64,000 nucleotides of DNA from an uncultured Ruminococcus sp. (GTDB lineage Bacteria > Bacillota > Clostridia > Oscillospirales > Ruminococcaceae). The DNA is taken from NCBI GenBank assembly GCA_934463425.1, contig CAKSJP010000005.1, positions 1-64,000 on the forward strand. Reading direction: 5' to 3'. Shown here piece after piece: positions 34,205 through 43,328 of this stretch. Positions within the stretch are counted from its first letter, which is position 1; each line of letters begins with the position of its first letter. The notes beneath the pieces were generated by a model that was not told the DNA's origin, searched no databases, and saw only the letters and a program-made list of their open reading frames with translations. The position numbers and the translations under genes were made by a program.

Positions 34205-34313
34205 GCGCATCATAATTACGGCAGTACTGCGAAGAGACTGCCTGACAGCCTTGTAGGCAATCTGCCGAAAAATCCGGCTGCGTATCTTACACACAAGCTT
34301 GTGCGACAGTGCC
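34205..34313. repeat. Palindromic repeat cluster upstream of lysR
   Basis: Contains GGCAGTACTGCGAAGAGACT, TGACAGCCTTGTAGG and CACAAGCTTGTG (about 34290-34301): diverged members of the dispersed GCACAAAG palindrome family. No gene. Confidence 0.45.
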
Positions 34314-34727
34314 TTAAATCAAAATTCCTTGAAAATGATCCATTTCGTGTTGAATGATCTGTGCCTCAAATCCTCGGAAAGTTTGTTTTTTGTGTTTAAA
34401 TCTTCTGTCCAGATATTCTACCGTGATCTCGCTGTAACGGCTGACTTTTCGCTGTCCGGGCAGTGAAAGACAGCTCTCTTCGGTCTCATAGCTCTGATTG
34501 GAATGCGCAACCATTTTGGGATTGACCATGATCGCATAATCAGTTCCGATCTGTGCTGCCAAGATGGTTTTTCGCACACCGATCATGTTGGCAGCCATCC
34601 CCACGCAGCGGTCAGCGTTGGCACGGATGGTATCCAGCAGATCCTGTATCACCTGGCGATCCTCCCGGGTTGCCGGTACGGATTTCTGACTGAGAAAAAA
34701 TGTATCTTTGATAATTTCACGGATCAT
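34314..34727 (-). CDS. def: Peptide deformylase-like protein
   Basis: 137 residues, short type. Motif 1 VGMAANMIG (usual GxGLAAxQ), motif 2 EESCLSLPG (usual EGCLS), motif 3 QIIQHEMDHFQGILI with the metal HExxD/H pattern intact. Metal ligands (Cys, two His, catalytic Glu) are present. ATG follows AAGGAG; 21 bases after sbcC, so third in the sbcD-sbcC operon. It removes formyl groups from nascent proteins or acts as a secondary deformylase. Confidence 0.85.
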   Translation of the reverse strand: MIREIIKDTFFLSQKSVPATREDRQVIQDLLDTIRANADRCVGMAANMIGVRKTILAAQIGTDYAIMVNPKMVAHSNQSYETEESCLSLPGQRKVSRYSEITVEYLDRRFKHKKQTFRGFEAQIIQHEMDHFQGILI

Positions 34728-34748
34728 CCTGCTGCTCCTTTTTCTCTA

Positions 34749-37544
34749 TTATTCATAATGGCAGACTATGTGGCTGCCAGTCTCGCTCTTCTGCACCCGA
34801 AGCTGTGCATCAAACCGCTCTGCCAATTCAGAAACATGCGAGATAATACCGATGGTTCGCTGATGATCGGACAGCTGCTGTAACACCTGTACTGCATTGT
34901 CCAGCGCGGTGCTGTCCAACGACCCAAAGCCTTCATCAATAAACATAGCATTCAGCCGAATGCCGCCGCTCTGCTGCTGTACTGTATCAGAAAGGCCCAG
35001 CGCCAGCGCCAGAGAGGCAAGGAAGGTTTCACCGCCGGAAAGTGTTTCCACACTTCTGGATTTTCCGGTATACTGATCCAGCACATCCAGATTTAGTCCG
35101 GCAGAAATGTTATGCGTCGTCTCTTCCTGCCGCCGCAGGAACTGATATCTGCCGTTGGAAAGCTGATAAAGCTTCTGATTGGCGAACAGCAAAACCCGAT
35201 TGAAATAATAAGTCTGCACATAGCGTTCAAACGAAATACGTTCCCCTTTTTTCAGCATGCCGGTCAGCATTTTGTACAGTGTTTCCATGTCCTTCTCGCA
35301 TTTTGCTTCGCTTTCCCAGGAATGGTATAATTTCTGTACTGCTCCGACGATATGCATGCACTGCTGCGCCACTTGACTGAATTGCTGACACTGTCGTTCA
35401 GTCTGATTTTTTTCACCGCGTTTTTTCAGCAGCATCTGTTCTGCCGCCTGCACATCATATGCCGGCTTGTCCGCTGCGGTCTCCTGCAAATGCTGCACCA
35501 GTTTTTGCAGAGAAGAAACGTGTTCTTTCTGCTGCTGCCATTTCTGTGCTGCGTGCTGCTGTGTCTGCTCCAACTGACGGATGGTATTCTGAAGCTGTTC
35601 CAGCTGTTTTTGGGCAAGCGCCAGCGAAGCATAGGGCAGTCCCTCCTGACATTGTCTGCGTTCTGCGGATTTGACAGCCAGTTCCTGTTTTAGCTGTTCC
35701 AACTGCTCATGGATGCCTTCGTATGCTGCCTGCAATTGCGGCAACACTGCCTGCTGCTGTTCCAGTTGTTTTTTCTTTTGCTGTTCCGCCTGCAGCTGCG
35801 CCTTTCGCTCTGCCAGAACCCGGCGGTTCTGGGTGATTGCTGTTTGCAGCGCCAAGGAGAGCTGCTGTACTTCTTCCGGCAGGAGCTCTTTTTTCATGCC
35901 ACAGACCGCAAGCTGTTGTTGTACCTGCTGCATCAGCATGCGGCAGTGCTCTTCCTGTTGCGCAAGAGATTTTCGGCAGTTTTCCAATTGCTGCAGCGCC
36001 TCCTGCTGCTTCTCTTTTGCTTTTTGAAATTGCGTTTCTGTCACATGGTCGGCTGTTTGCTGTGCCGGATCGGGATGTTCTAACGCCCCGCAGACCGGAC
36101 ACGGCTTCTTTTCCTCCAATTGCTGCGCCAGATTTCCTGCCATGCTTCGGAAAAAGCAGCGCTCTGTCTGATCGTATGCCGGTTTTTCCTCTGTAAAATA
36201 CCGCATTTCTTCCTGCTGCGCCAGCTGCTTACAATGCTGTAATTCTTTTTGCGCTTTTTGCTGTTCTCCCAGGAGCTTTTGCAACTCCTGAATGTGCTGC
36301 ATCTGCTGTGTATCTTTTTCAATGCTGTGCTCCAGATTGGCACAATCCAAAGCGAAGTCTGTATGGTTTTCCAGTGCCTTGGACAGCTGCTGACAGCTGG
36401 TGCTCGTCTGTTCCCAACGCATTTTTGCTTCTGCGCACGCCTGCTCCTGTACTTTTTGCTTTTGCAGCAAGGCAGACTCTTCCGTTTGCAGCACCGCAAC
36501 GGTTTCATATTGCGGCAGGCTGTATTGCAGCAGTGTCACCTGTTCCTGTAATACCGGGACCTTTTCCGCGTCAGCATCCGCCTTTTTCGCCGCAGCTTCA
36601 CAAATCTCCAGCTGCATGACACTTTTCAGCTGCTCCTGTGCTGCTTGGCGCAGCTGCTCCAGAACAGCATTATGCTGTTTTCCCTGCTCGATTTCCTGCA
36701 GCAGGGATTCCACAGCTTTCTGCTGCAGCTGCATCTGTTTCGCCAATGCCGCCGCCTGTTCCGACAATGTTCCTGCCGTTGTTTTCAGCATATCACAAAG
36801 CTCTTCTGCCGCTGCCACACCGGAAAATTGCAGCCGCGCTTCATAGATCTCTTTCTGTTTTGGCTCAACCGGTGTCACCTGATGCAGCAGTGTCAGCATT
36901 TGCGTTTCCCGTTCTTTGGTCTGCGTTCTCTGCTTGTCCAGCTGCTCTTTCAAGATCTGCTGAATCCTGTCACAGTTCTGCGTATGAAACAGCTGCCGCA
37001 AAATTTTTCCTTTTTCCACAGAACTGGAAAGCAGAAATTTCCGAAACTCTCCCTGCGCGATCATTACGATCTGACGAAATTGTTTGCCGTCCATACCGGT
37101 CAGTTCTTCGATCTTATCCGTGACTGCCTGCGGGCCGGAACAAACAATGTGTTTGGCAGCGTTGTCTGATCCTTCGTCCGGAAATATCTCCCAGAGTTCC
37201 GCTTCTGCTTTCTGCTCCACCATACCGCTGCCGCGAAGTGCAGCACGCAGATACGGCGGTGTGCGTTTTACCAGATACTGCTGGTTTCCGCAGGAAAAAC
37301 GCAGTTCGACGCATGTTATCTGCTTAGGTTCGGCATACTGACTGCGGAACTGCTTCGGATCCCGCACATCGCCGCTTGCCGTTCCATAAAGGGCATAACA
37401 AATCGCATCAAAAATAGTTGTCTTTCCGGCACCAGTCTCTCCGGTGATCAAATAGATTCCGGATTTGTCAAATGGTTCAAAATCGATTCGGCACGCTTCA
37501 GCGAATGCGCCGAATGCCTTCATATACAGCTGCTGCGGTTTCAT
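34749..37544 (-). CDS. sbcC: Exonuclease SbcCD subunit C
   Basis: 931 residues. Walker A GETGAGKTTIFDAI near the N-terminus, long Gln/Glu/Lys-rich coiled coils (about 180-780) with a zinc hook KPCPVCGALEHPD in the middle, then LSGGETFLASLALALG and Walker B FIDEGFGSLD at the C-terminus. It is the ATPase arm that tethers and processes DNA ends and hairpins with SbcD; ATGA overlap with sbcD. Confidence 0.95.
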   Translation of the reverse strand: MKPQQLYMKAFGAFAEACRIDFEPFDKSGIYLITGETGAGKTTIFDAICYALYGTASGDVRDPKQFRSQYAEPKQITCVELRFSCGNQQYLVKRTPPYLRAALRGSGMVEQKAEAELWEIFPDEGSDNAAKHIVCSGPQAVTDKIEELTGMDGKQFRQIVMIAQGEFRKFLLSSSVEKGKILRQLFHTQNCDRIQQILKEQLDKQRTQTKERETQMLTLLHQVTPVEPKQKEIYEARLQFSGVAAAEELCDMLKTTAGTLSEQAAALAKQMQLQQKAVESLLQEIEQGKQHNAVLEQLRQAAQEQLKSVMQLEICEAAAKKADADAEKVPVLQEQVTLLQYSLPQYETVAVLQTEESALLQKQKVQEQACAEAKMRWEQTSTSCQQLSKALENHTDFALDCANLEHSIEKDTQQMQHIQELQKLLGEQQKAQKELQHCKQLAQQEEMRYFTEEKPAYDQTERCFFRSMAGNLAQQLEEKKPCPVCGALEHPDPAQQTADHVTETQFQKAKEKQQEALQQLENCRKSLAQQEEHCRMLMQQVQQQLAVCGMKKELLPEEVQQLSLALQTAITQNRRVLAERKAQLQAEQQKKKQLEQQQAVLPQLQAAYEGIHEQLEQLKQELAVKSAERRQCQEGLPYASLALAQKQLEQLQNTIRQLEQTQQHAAQKWQQQKEHVSSLQKLVQHLQETAADKPAYDVQAAEQMLLKKRGEKNQTERQCQQFSQVAQQCMHIVGAVQKLYHSWESEAKCEKDMETLYKMLTGMLKKGERISFERYVQTYYFNRVLLFANQKLYQLSNGRYQFLRRQEETTHNISAGLNLDVLDQYTGKSRSVETLSGGETFLASLALALGLSDTVQQQSGGIRLNAMFIDEGFGSLDSTALDNAVQVLQQLSDHQRTIGIISHVSELAERFDAQLRVQKSETGSHIVCHYE

Positions 37545-38677
37545 TTTTCCTGTTCCGCCTCCTTACAGATCTTTGTCATTAACTGATATGCTTCTGGATT
37601 TTCATCCAGTTTATACTGGTACACACCGTCCAGAAATCCGCCTAACAGTTCCAGCAGCGATTGCTCCGGCACTAGCTCCACTTCTGTGTTGCTGGCGGCA
37701 ATGCGTTCTTCCTGATAGAGATACACCAACTCCATGAGGTTCGGATAAGACATCCGCAGTTTTTCCAATGCATAGGGAATCAGCGTTTTGTCGGTCAGTT
37801 CCACGCGAATCCAGTCTTCAGACGGCTCTGCAAACTCCAGCAAATTCTGTAAGGAACCGCGAATGACGCGCATATCCAATTCCGGCTGCAGGGGGATCGT
37901 TGTCACTGTCAGATTATCCTTTTCCTTCCAATCCAACAGTGTGATGCTCTTGTCCTGCAGACTCTCTGAAAACGAATACTTCATCAGTGAGCCGCTGTAG
38001 CGAATCCTGCCGCTTTTTACCCACTGCGGCTTATGGATGTGTCCCAATGCCACATAGTCAAAAGGAGAAAAAACAGATGCCTCTACCAGCTGCGTTCCGC
38101 CCAACTGCAGTTCGGATTCTGACAGATCAGGCGCAATGCCGTCGTGCAGCACAAAGCCGTGATACATCAGCAGATTTCGGTCATTTGCAGACAAGAGTGT
38201 CTGTTGGATCACATGAGAGATTCCTTCCGACAAGCTTCGGAAATTTTCATTCGGGTAGAAATCATTCAGTGTCGATTGCTTTACAAACGGCAGCAGGCAC
38301 AAATGCACCTTTCCATAGTCATCCTCCAGGTCATAGGTCTGCATTTTCCCGGTAAATGTTCCGGCAATATATACCTGCTGATGCTCCAGCAGCTGACTGC
38401 CAAACTGCAGCCGCTCTGGGGAGTCATGGTTGCCGCTGATGAGAAATACCGGGATATGCCGCAGAGACAGTGCTGTCAAAAACTCGTCTAACACTGTCAC
38501 AGCTTCTGCAGCCGGTACATTTTTATCATAAATATCTCCTGCCAGAAGAACTGCCTGTACGCTGTATTTTTCGGCAATAGCAACGACATGTTTCAACAAT
38601 TTTTCCTGCTGCGGCAAAAATGCATAGTGATACATTTTCCGCCCCAGGTGCAGATCGCTGAGATGTAAGATCTTCAT
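37541..38677 (-). CDS. sbcD: Exonuclease SbcCD subunit D (nuclease)
   Basis: 378 residues. Calcineurin-like phosphoesterase: LHLSDLHLGRKMYH, LLAGDIYDKN, LISGNHDSPE, ALGHIHKPQ. ATG 38677 is the natural start directly before KILHLSD; an upstream in-frame extension is not protein-like. Overlaps sbcC by 4 bases. Together they cut hairpins and palindromic DNA, relevant to the many palindromes in this window. Confidence 0.95.
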   Translation of the reverse strand: MKILHLSDLHLGRKMYHYAFLPQQEKLLKHVVAIAEKYSVQAVLLAGDIYDKNVPAAEAVTVLDEFLTALSLRHIPVFLISGNHDSPERLQFGSQLLEHQQVYIAGTFTGKMQTYDLEDDYGKVHLCLLPFVKQSTLNDFYPNENFRSLSEGISHVIQQTLLSANDRNLLMYHGFVLHDGIAPDLSESELQLGGTQLVEASVFSPFDYVALGHIHKPQWVKSGRIRYSGSLMKYSFSESLQDKSITLLDWKEKDNLTVTTIPLQPELDMRVIRGSLQNLLEFAEPSEDWIRVELTDKTLIPYALEKLRMSYPNLMELVYLYQEERIAASNTEVELVPEQSLLELLGGFLDGVYQYKLDENPEAYQLMTKICKEAEQEK

Positions 38678-38738
38678 AAAAGAACCCCTTTCTGTGATTA
38701 TCGGCATCATTTTTTGAGATACTGATATATTATTTTCT

Positions 38739-38910
38739 GAGAACCTGTCTTTATTTTTACAAGGAAATATAGATAGGCTTTCGAGCATTATTTTGTTGCA
38801 GAAAAGGCGGAAATGTACAGGTGAGCTGTCACACAACAAGTACTTTTCATGCAGTAAGCAGCAAAATTTGCCGAACAGACACATGTATCTGTTTGTAAAG
38901 ACGAGCTTTG
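38739..38910 (+). repeat. MITE-like element, copy 1 of an inverted pair
   Basis: Begins AACCTGTCTTTA, contains TTTCGAGCATTATTTTGTTG, GGCGGAAATGTACAGGTGAG and CTGTCACACAACAAGT, and ends near TGTAAAGACGAG, which is roughly the inverse of its start. It matches the reverse complement of 39178-39345 over about 130 bp. Non-coding; the open frames here look random. Confidence 0.7.
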
Positions 38911-39177
38911 ATAGAAATAAATCTGCAAGCAGATTGCGGCAAAGTCCATAGGTAGGCTTTGTGTGGTATTGTCTAAAGCTTTTTTGAAAAGCAAAATGCA
39001 TGGAAGTATCTGCTTTTCACATATTGTAAAATCATATTTTATTATAGCATATTGTCTGTGAAATTGCAATTGTTTTAAACGGTTGAATATAAATAAGGCA
39101 ACACTGCACAAGCTTGGGGTGGTGTCTCCATAAAGAAAAGCGGCTGAGATTGCTCTCAACCGCTTCGCTTTATTTTA

Positions 39178-39345
39178 GAACCTGTCTTCACATGCGTATA
39201 CAAGTGTCTTTTCGGCTAATTGTGATGCATACTGCGTAAAAAGCACTTGTTGTGTGACAGCTCACCTGTACATTTCCGCCTTGTCTGCAATAAAATTATG
39301 CTCGAAAATCCACATGCATTTCTTATGAAGACGTTTTTTTAGAAA
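39178..39345 (-). repeat. MITE-like element, copy 2 (inverted)
   Basis: Reverse complement matches copy 1 at 38739-38910, including an almost exact block of about 60 bp (CTGTCACACAACAAGT, TACAGGTGAG). The terminal repeat AACCTGTCTTCACA is at its left edge. Between the copies (38911-39177) lie a diverged CTTTGTGTGGTATTG palindrome (about 38955), a TATAG promoter-like stretch and a 12-bp hairpin (AAGCGGCTGAGA, 39138-39165). No gene. Confidence 0.7.
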
Positions 39346-39379
39346 TAGACTCACTTTGTTGAATGAAATGGTGCTGCCT

Positions 39380-40264
39380 TTATTTTTGAGAATCCTTTGC
39401 GATAACTTCGTCGATCGTATTTTGGAGTGCACTGAGATTTTCATCATTATCAATGCCGCCCAGAAGTGCTTCTCCCACGATATTGCCGTTTCTGTCGATG
39501 ACATAAGTTGTCGGGAATGCAGTTACACTCAGTGCAAAATTCCCGGCATCGCTGTCAGAATCAAAATAGATATTCCGATAGTTTGCGCCCTTTGTTTCGA
39601 GGATCTGTTTTGCAGCTGCAATGATCTGCTCATCACCGTCAAGTGTGCCGACATTTACACCAATCACTTCTCCGCCTTGTTCTTGGAGACGATCATTCAA
39701 AGCGTTCATTTCACTGAGTTCCTCTACGCAGGGTTTGCATTCGTTGAACCAAAAATTCACTACCGTTACAGCGTTCTCTGAAAAAACACTGCTGTCTACC
39801 TTGTTTCCATCCAGATCCTTTCCCTCAAACTGCGGAAAAGCAGTGCCGGATGCATCGCTGGTCTGCGCATCGGAAGAATCGGTCGGAAGTGCTGCGATCT
39901 CTTCTTCGATTTTGCGGATCTGTTCTGCATCTGACTTCAGCGTTTCATATTCTGTATCAGAAAACTGATCCTTTGCGCCCTCCACAGCTGCCATAAGTAC
40001 ATCGCCATAGTTGGAGCTCAGCGTGTCCTCTGTGACATTTTTGCTCATGGATGCAAACACCTTTTCCCACAAGTCATTGTTTTTGGCCATGATTGCATTT
40101 TCTTCATCCAAAAGTTCCTGTTCGGATTTTCCGGATGCTTCTGCTTCGCTGGACACTTCACTGGACACATTCGAGGAAGTGTCCTTTGCCGTATTGCCGC
40201 ATCCGCTGAGCGGGATCGAAAATGCCAGACAAGCTGCTAATGTAATTATCAGGTTTTTTTTCAT
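39380..40264 (-). CDS. Thioredoxin-fold lipoprotein (TlpA/redoxin type)
   Basis: 294 residues. Lipobox LSGC (Cys22), an acidic helical region (about 45-130), then a thioredoxin domain (about 143-290) with active site FWFNECKPCVEEL (Cys176, Cys179) and the cis-Pro region SVTAFPTTYVIDRNG. It reduces disulfides outside the membrane. Its start overlaps the stop of the polyferredoxin membrane protein (ATGA), which probably feeds it electrons. Confidence 0.9.
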   Translation of the reverse strand: MKKNLIITLAACLAFSIPLSGCGNTAKDTSSNVSSEVSSEAEASGKSEQELLDEENAIMAKNNDLWEKVFASMSKNVTEDTLSSNYGDVLMAAVEGAKDQFSDTEYETLKSDAEQIRKIEEEIAALPTDSSDAQTSDASGTAFPQFEGKDLDGNKVDSSVFSENAVTVVNFWFNECKPCVEELSEMNALNDRLQEQGGEVIGVNVGTLDGDEQIIAAAKQILETKGANYRNIYFDSDSDAGNFALSVTAFPTTYVIDRNGNIVGEALLGGIDNDENLSALQNTIDEVIAKDSQK

Positions 40265-41166
40265 TTTTTAAGCTCCTTTTTTTCTGTTGTAATTTCGTTT
40301 GCCTTTGATAGATCTCCAAAGCCATATTTATAACATATAGCCTGGGTTGGACAGGATTTCATGCATGCACCGCAGCGGATACACTCCGCATGGTTCGGAT
40401 GCTTTGTGATATCCACATCCATTTTGCAAGCCTTTGCACAGGCTCCGCAGGATACACATTTGTCTTTGTCCACCTTCATTTGAAAAAGTGACACTCGATT
40501 CAAGAGCGCATAGAATGCTCCCAGCGGGCACAGCCACTTGCAGAACGGGCGGTATAAAAATACACTGCCGAGTATCACTGTCAGCAGGACAAATGCTTTC
40601 CATGAAAAAAGTACACCAAGTGCCGTGCGAATTCCTTCATTGGTGATCGACAATGGAATCGCACCTTCCAGTACGCCTTGCGGGCAAAGGTATTTGCAGA
40701 AGAACGGGTCTCCCATTCCCAGATCATTGACAACGATCATCGGAAGAAGAATCACCATCACCAGTAAAATTCCATATTTTAGATAGCGTAATGGTTTTAG
40801 CTTTTTGGTGGAAAATTTGGGAGATGGGATCTTATGCAGAAGTTCTTGAAACCAGCCAAATGGACAGAGAAATCCGCAGATAACTCTTCCTAGTAAAACA
40901 CCAAGCAGTATCAGTATTCCGGTGATATAGTAGGAAAACTTGAATTTCGATGAACCTATGACTGCCTGAAAGGCACCAATGGGACAAGAGCCCGCTGCTC
41001 CCGGACAGGAATAGCAATTCAATCCCGGCACACAGGCGTATTTTCCTTTTCCCCGATTTAACGAACCACTGAGAAAATTCGGCAGATGCAAATTTGTCAG
41101 AAGTGCTGCACCAGCCTGGATCCAGCCACGGAATCGCGCAAGAACGTGTATTTGTTTTTTTCGCAT
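40261..41166 (-). CDS. Polyferredoxin membrane protein, NapH/NosR-like
   Basis: About 301 residues. Five or six membrane helices with Cys motifs CYSCPGAAGSCPIGA, CGFLCPFGW, CKYLCPQG and CKWLCPLGA at helix ends, then two [4Fe-4S] motifs CVSCGACAKACKMDV and CIRCGACMKSCPTQAI. It carries electrons across or along the membrane. ATG 41166 is taken; a TTG at 41184 is possible. It lies 10 bases after the tiny CXXC protein and overlaps the redoxin gene, so the three make one unit. Confidence 0.88.
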   Translation of the reverse strand: MRKKQIHVLARFRGWIQAGAALLTNLHLPNFLSGSLNRGKGKYACVPGLNCYSCPGAAGSCPIGAFQAVIGSSKFKFSYYITGILILLGVLLGRVICGFLCPFGWFQELLHKIPSPKFSTKKLKPLRYLKYGILLVMVILLPMIVVNDLGMGDPFFCKYLCPQGVLEGAIPLSITNEGIRTALGVLFSWKAFVLLTVILGSVFLYRPFCKWLCPLGAFYALLNRVSLFQMKVDKDKCVSCGACAKACKMDVDITKHPNHAECIRCGACMKSCPTQAICYKYGFGDLSKANEITTEKKELKK

Positions 41167-41176
41167 CTGTTTTTTC

Positions 41177-41320
41177 TTAGCCAATTCCAACACACTCCAT
41201 GCACAAGCGGATCGCCTTTGAAAAAACTGTTTCGGCTTCGCCGCGCCAGATTCCAAAAACGAGCATTGCCACTCCGGTCAACAGAAAAAGGATCTGTACC
41301 GGTGCTTTTTTTACTGTCAT
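41177..41320 (-). CDS. Tiny CXXC membrane protein, CD1871A-like
   Basis: 47 residues: MTVKKAPVQILFLLTGVAML starts it, one membrane helix at about 8-24, a short loop, and a C-terminal RLCMECVGIG with Cys40 and Cys43. ATG 41320 has a GGAGGG ribosome site. It matches my recollection of the small CD1871A-type CXXC proteins that accompany 4Fe-4S membrane proteins. It probably binds iron-sulfur or shuttles thiols for the polyferredoxin-redoxin unit. Confidence 0.75.
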   Translation of the reverse strand: MTVKKAPVQILFLLTGVAMLVFGIWRGEAETVFSKAIRLCMECVGIG

Positions 41321-41380
41321 ATATTTTTCCCTCCAATGCTTTGATGACATCAGTATACACCATGCAGGATAAAATCTGCG

Positions 41381-41423
41381 TTAAGAGAAAATTAACACGG
41401 ATTTTATCCGCATATGCTATAAT
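41381..41423 (+). promoter_or_regulatory. Candidate response regulator site and promoter between divergent units
   Basis: TTAA at 41381-41384 and again at 41392-41395, one helical turn apart, as in OmpR/PhoB-family sites. They lie at about -36 to -50 of a TATAAT (41418-41423) that has no good -35, as expected of an activated promoter for the two-component genes. On the other strand TATACT (near 41353) could serve the redox operon. Autoregulation is inferred. Confidence 0.45.
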
Positions 41424-41439
41424 AAAAAAAGAATAAGGG

Positions 41440-41484
41440 TATCACCACATAGAGTCGGCCTAGCGGCTTTGTGCGGTGTTGTTT
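41440..41484. repeat. Dispersed palindrome copy in leader of response regulator gene
   Basis: ATCACCACATAGAG and CGGCTTTGTGCGGTGTTG form an imperfect hairpin just before the AAGGAGG of the next gene; same family as 6262, 43464, 50357. Confidence 0.55.
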
Positions 41485-41496
41485 AAGGAGGATGCC

Positions 41497-42174
41497 ATGA
41501 GACTTTTGGTAATAGAAGATGAGCAGTCCTTGCAGGAAGATATTACAAAGAAATTAAAGCACTCGGGCTATGAAGTGGACGCCTGCGGTGACGGTGAAAC
41601 AGCTTCAGAATACCTATCTGTTGAATACTATGATCTGATACTGCTGGATCTGAATTTGCCGAAAATCGATGGAATGACGCTTCTCCGTCATTTTCGCAGA
41701 GAAAATCAGGAAACGCCTGTGCTGATTTTGTCGGCACGAAGCGAAATCTCTGACAAGGTGGAGGGACTGGATGCCGGTGCAAATGACTATCTTTCCAAGC
41801 CGTTTCATCTTGCAGAACTGGAAGCCAGAATTCGCAGTCTCACACGCCGACAGTTTATTCAGCAGAATGTTCGTCTGCAATGCGGACAAATCACATATGA
41901 TACCAAAAGCCGGATTGCCGCAGTAAACGGCGTTGCGATCAACTTGACACGCAAGGAAACCGGGGTATTGGAATACCTGATGCTGCATCAGGGCAGACCA
42001 ATCAGTCAGGAGGAACTGATCGAGCATGTATGGGACAGCAGTGTAGACAGCTTCAGCAACTCTATCCGTGTTCACATTTCATCTCTCCGAAAGAAACTCC
42101 GCACCGCACTCGGCTATGATCCGATTCGGAATCGGATCGGAGAGGGCTATGAGATTGGGGGCGAGTCGAAATGA
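41497..42174 (+). CDS. OmpR/PhoB-family response regulator
   Basis: 225 residues. Receiver domain with VIEDEQS, LILLDLNLPKIDGM and NDYLSKPFHLAEL; C-terminal winged helix with LTRKETGVLEYLMLHQGRP, and SNSIRVHISSLRKKLR. ATG 41497 follows AAGGAGG. Overlaps the kinase by ATGA. The facing redox operon is the likely target. Confidence 0.94.
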   Translation: MRLLVIEDEQSLQEDITKKLKHSGYEVDACGDGETASEYLSVEYYDLILLDLNLPKIDGMTLLRHFRRENQETPVLILSARSEISDKVEGLDAGANDYLSKPFHLAELEARIRSLTRRQFIQQNVRLQCGQITYDTKSRIAAVNGVAINLTRKETGVLEYLMLHQGRPISQEELIEHVWDSSVDSFSNSIRVHISSLRKKLRTALGYDPIRNRIGEGYEIGGESK

Positions 42175-43328
42175 AGAAAAAGCATCTGTCCTTTCAGTGG
42201 AGAATCACATTGCTGACGGCCATTTTAATTGCCGGAACCTGCGTGTGCCTGAATCTTTTGCTCTATCGTTCGGGCGCCGTTGGCATGGATTCACTGAATG
42301 GCTTTGTTACAGAGTATGACTCTGAAAATTCTGCTGTTCTGAAAATTGAAATTGACGATTCGCAAATGTCCGCATTTCTCAATCAATTTTCGCAGGAAAT
42401 TTATGATGTCAAAGCGGATTTTGGCAGAAAATGCTGGTACATTACAGCTGCAGTTACGCTGATCAGTGCGGCAATTGCGTATTTTGTAAGCGGCAGAGCA
42501 CTCAAACCGCTAAAACAATTTTCGCAGCAAACAGAAAAAATCAATCAGGATAATCTTACCAGTACACGTCTCAATGAAAATACTGCAGCAGAATTTCAGC
42601 AGCTTAGCTGCTCTGTCAATCATATGCTTGATCGATTGGCACTTTCCTTTGACTTACAGCGTCAGTTTGCCGGAAATGCTGCCCACGAACTGCGCACCCC
42701 ACTGGCTGTTATGCAGACAAAATTGGAACTGTTCGCCGAAGAACACTCGGATATCCAAGCAGAAACCGCGGAGCTTGTGCAATTTCAGATCGATCAGGTA
42801 GACCGTTTGACTGCTCTTGTCCGTACGCTTTTGGAGATGAGTAATCTACAGTCGGTCTCACGTTCTGATGAGATTGCACTGGCACCCCTGGTTGATGAGA
42901 TTCTGACAGATCTCGCCACGCTTGCGGAACAGAAAAATATTCGCTTGCATCAAAAATGCGAAGACGTTTGCATGATCGGAAGCGATACACTGATTTACAG
43001 ACTGTTATTTAATCTCATTGAGAATGCAATCAAATATAATCATGCAGGCGGCAGTGTAGCCGTTTCTGTTCAGCAAAAGAATGGACAGGCCTTGCTGCTT
43101 GTCACAGATACGGGAAGCGGGATTCCGGAAGAGTGCAGAGAGAGTATTTTTCAACCATTTTTTCGGGTAGATAAGTCAAGAAGCAGACAAATGGGCGGCG
43201 TTGGTCTGGGACTCGCGCTTGTGAGAGAAATTGCAGTGCTGCATGGCGGAAATGTTTGTGTGGAGTCGAGTTCAGAAAACGGAACCACCTTTGCTGTGAA
43301 ATTGCCGTTGACTGCAAAGATAAATTGA
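42171..43328 (+). CDS. Sensor histidine kinase
   Basis: 385 residues. Helix about 12-32, short outer loop of about 55 residues, helix about 90-108, HAMP, HisKA FAGNAAHELRTPLAVMQTKL, HATPase NLIENAIKYNHAGG, VTDTGSGIPEE and GVGLGLALV. The small outer loop suggests it senses the membrane or a partner. Ends before a terminator at 43464. Confidence 0.93.
   Translation: MKKKHLSFQWRITLLTAILIAGTCVCLNLLLYRSGAVGMDSLNGFVTEYDSENSAVLKIEIDDSQMSAFLNQFSQEIYDVKADFGRKCWYITAAVTLISAAIAYFVSGRALKPLKQFSQQTEKINQDNLTSTRLNENTAAEFQQLSCSVNHMLDRLALSFDLQRQFAGNAAHELRTPLAVMQTKLELFAEEHSDIQAETAELVQFQIDQVDRLTALVRTLLEMSNLQSVSRSDEIALAPLVDEILTDLATLAEQKNIRLHQKCEDVCMIGSDTLIYRLLFNLIENAIKYNHAGGSVAVSVQQKNGQALLLVTDTGSGIPEECRESIFQPFFRVDKSRSRQMGGVGLGLALVREIAVLHGGNVCVESSSENGTTFAVKLPLTAKIN

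Noticed and set aside
38788-39159. 123-codon minus-strand frame in the sbcD-tlpA gap
   Set aside because: It crosses MITE-like copies, has no ribosome site and no protein-like pattern.
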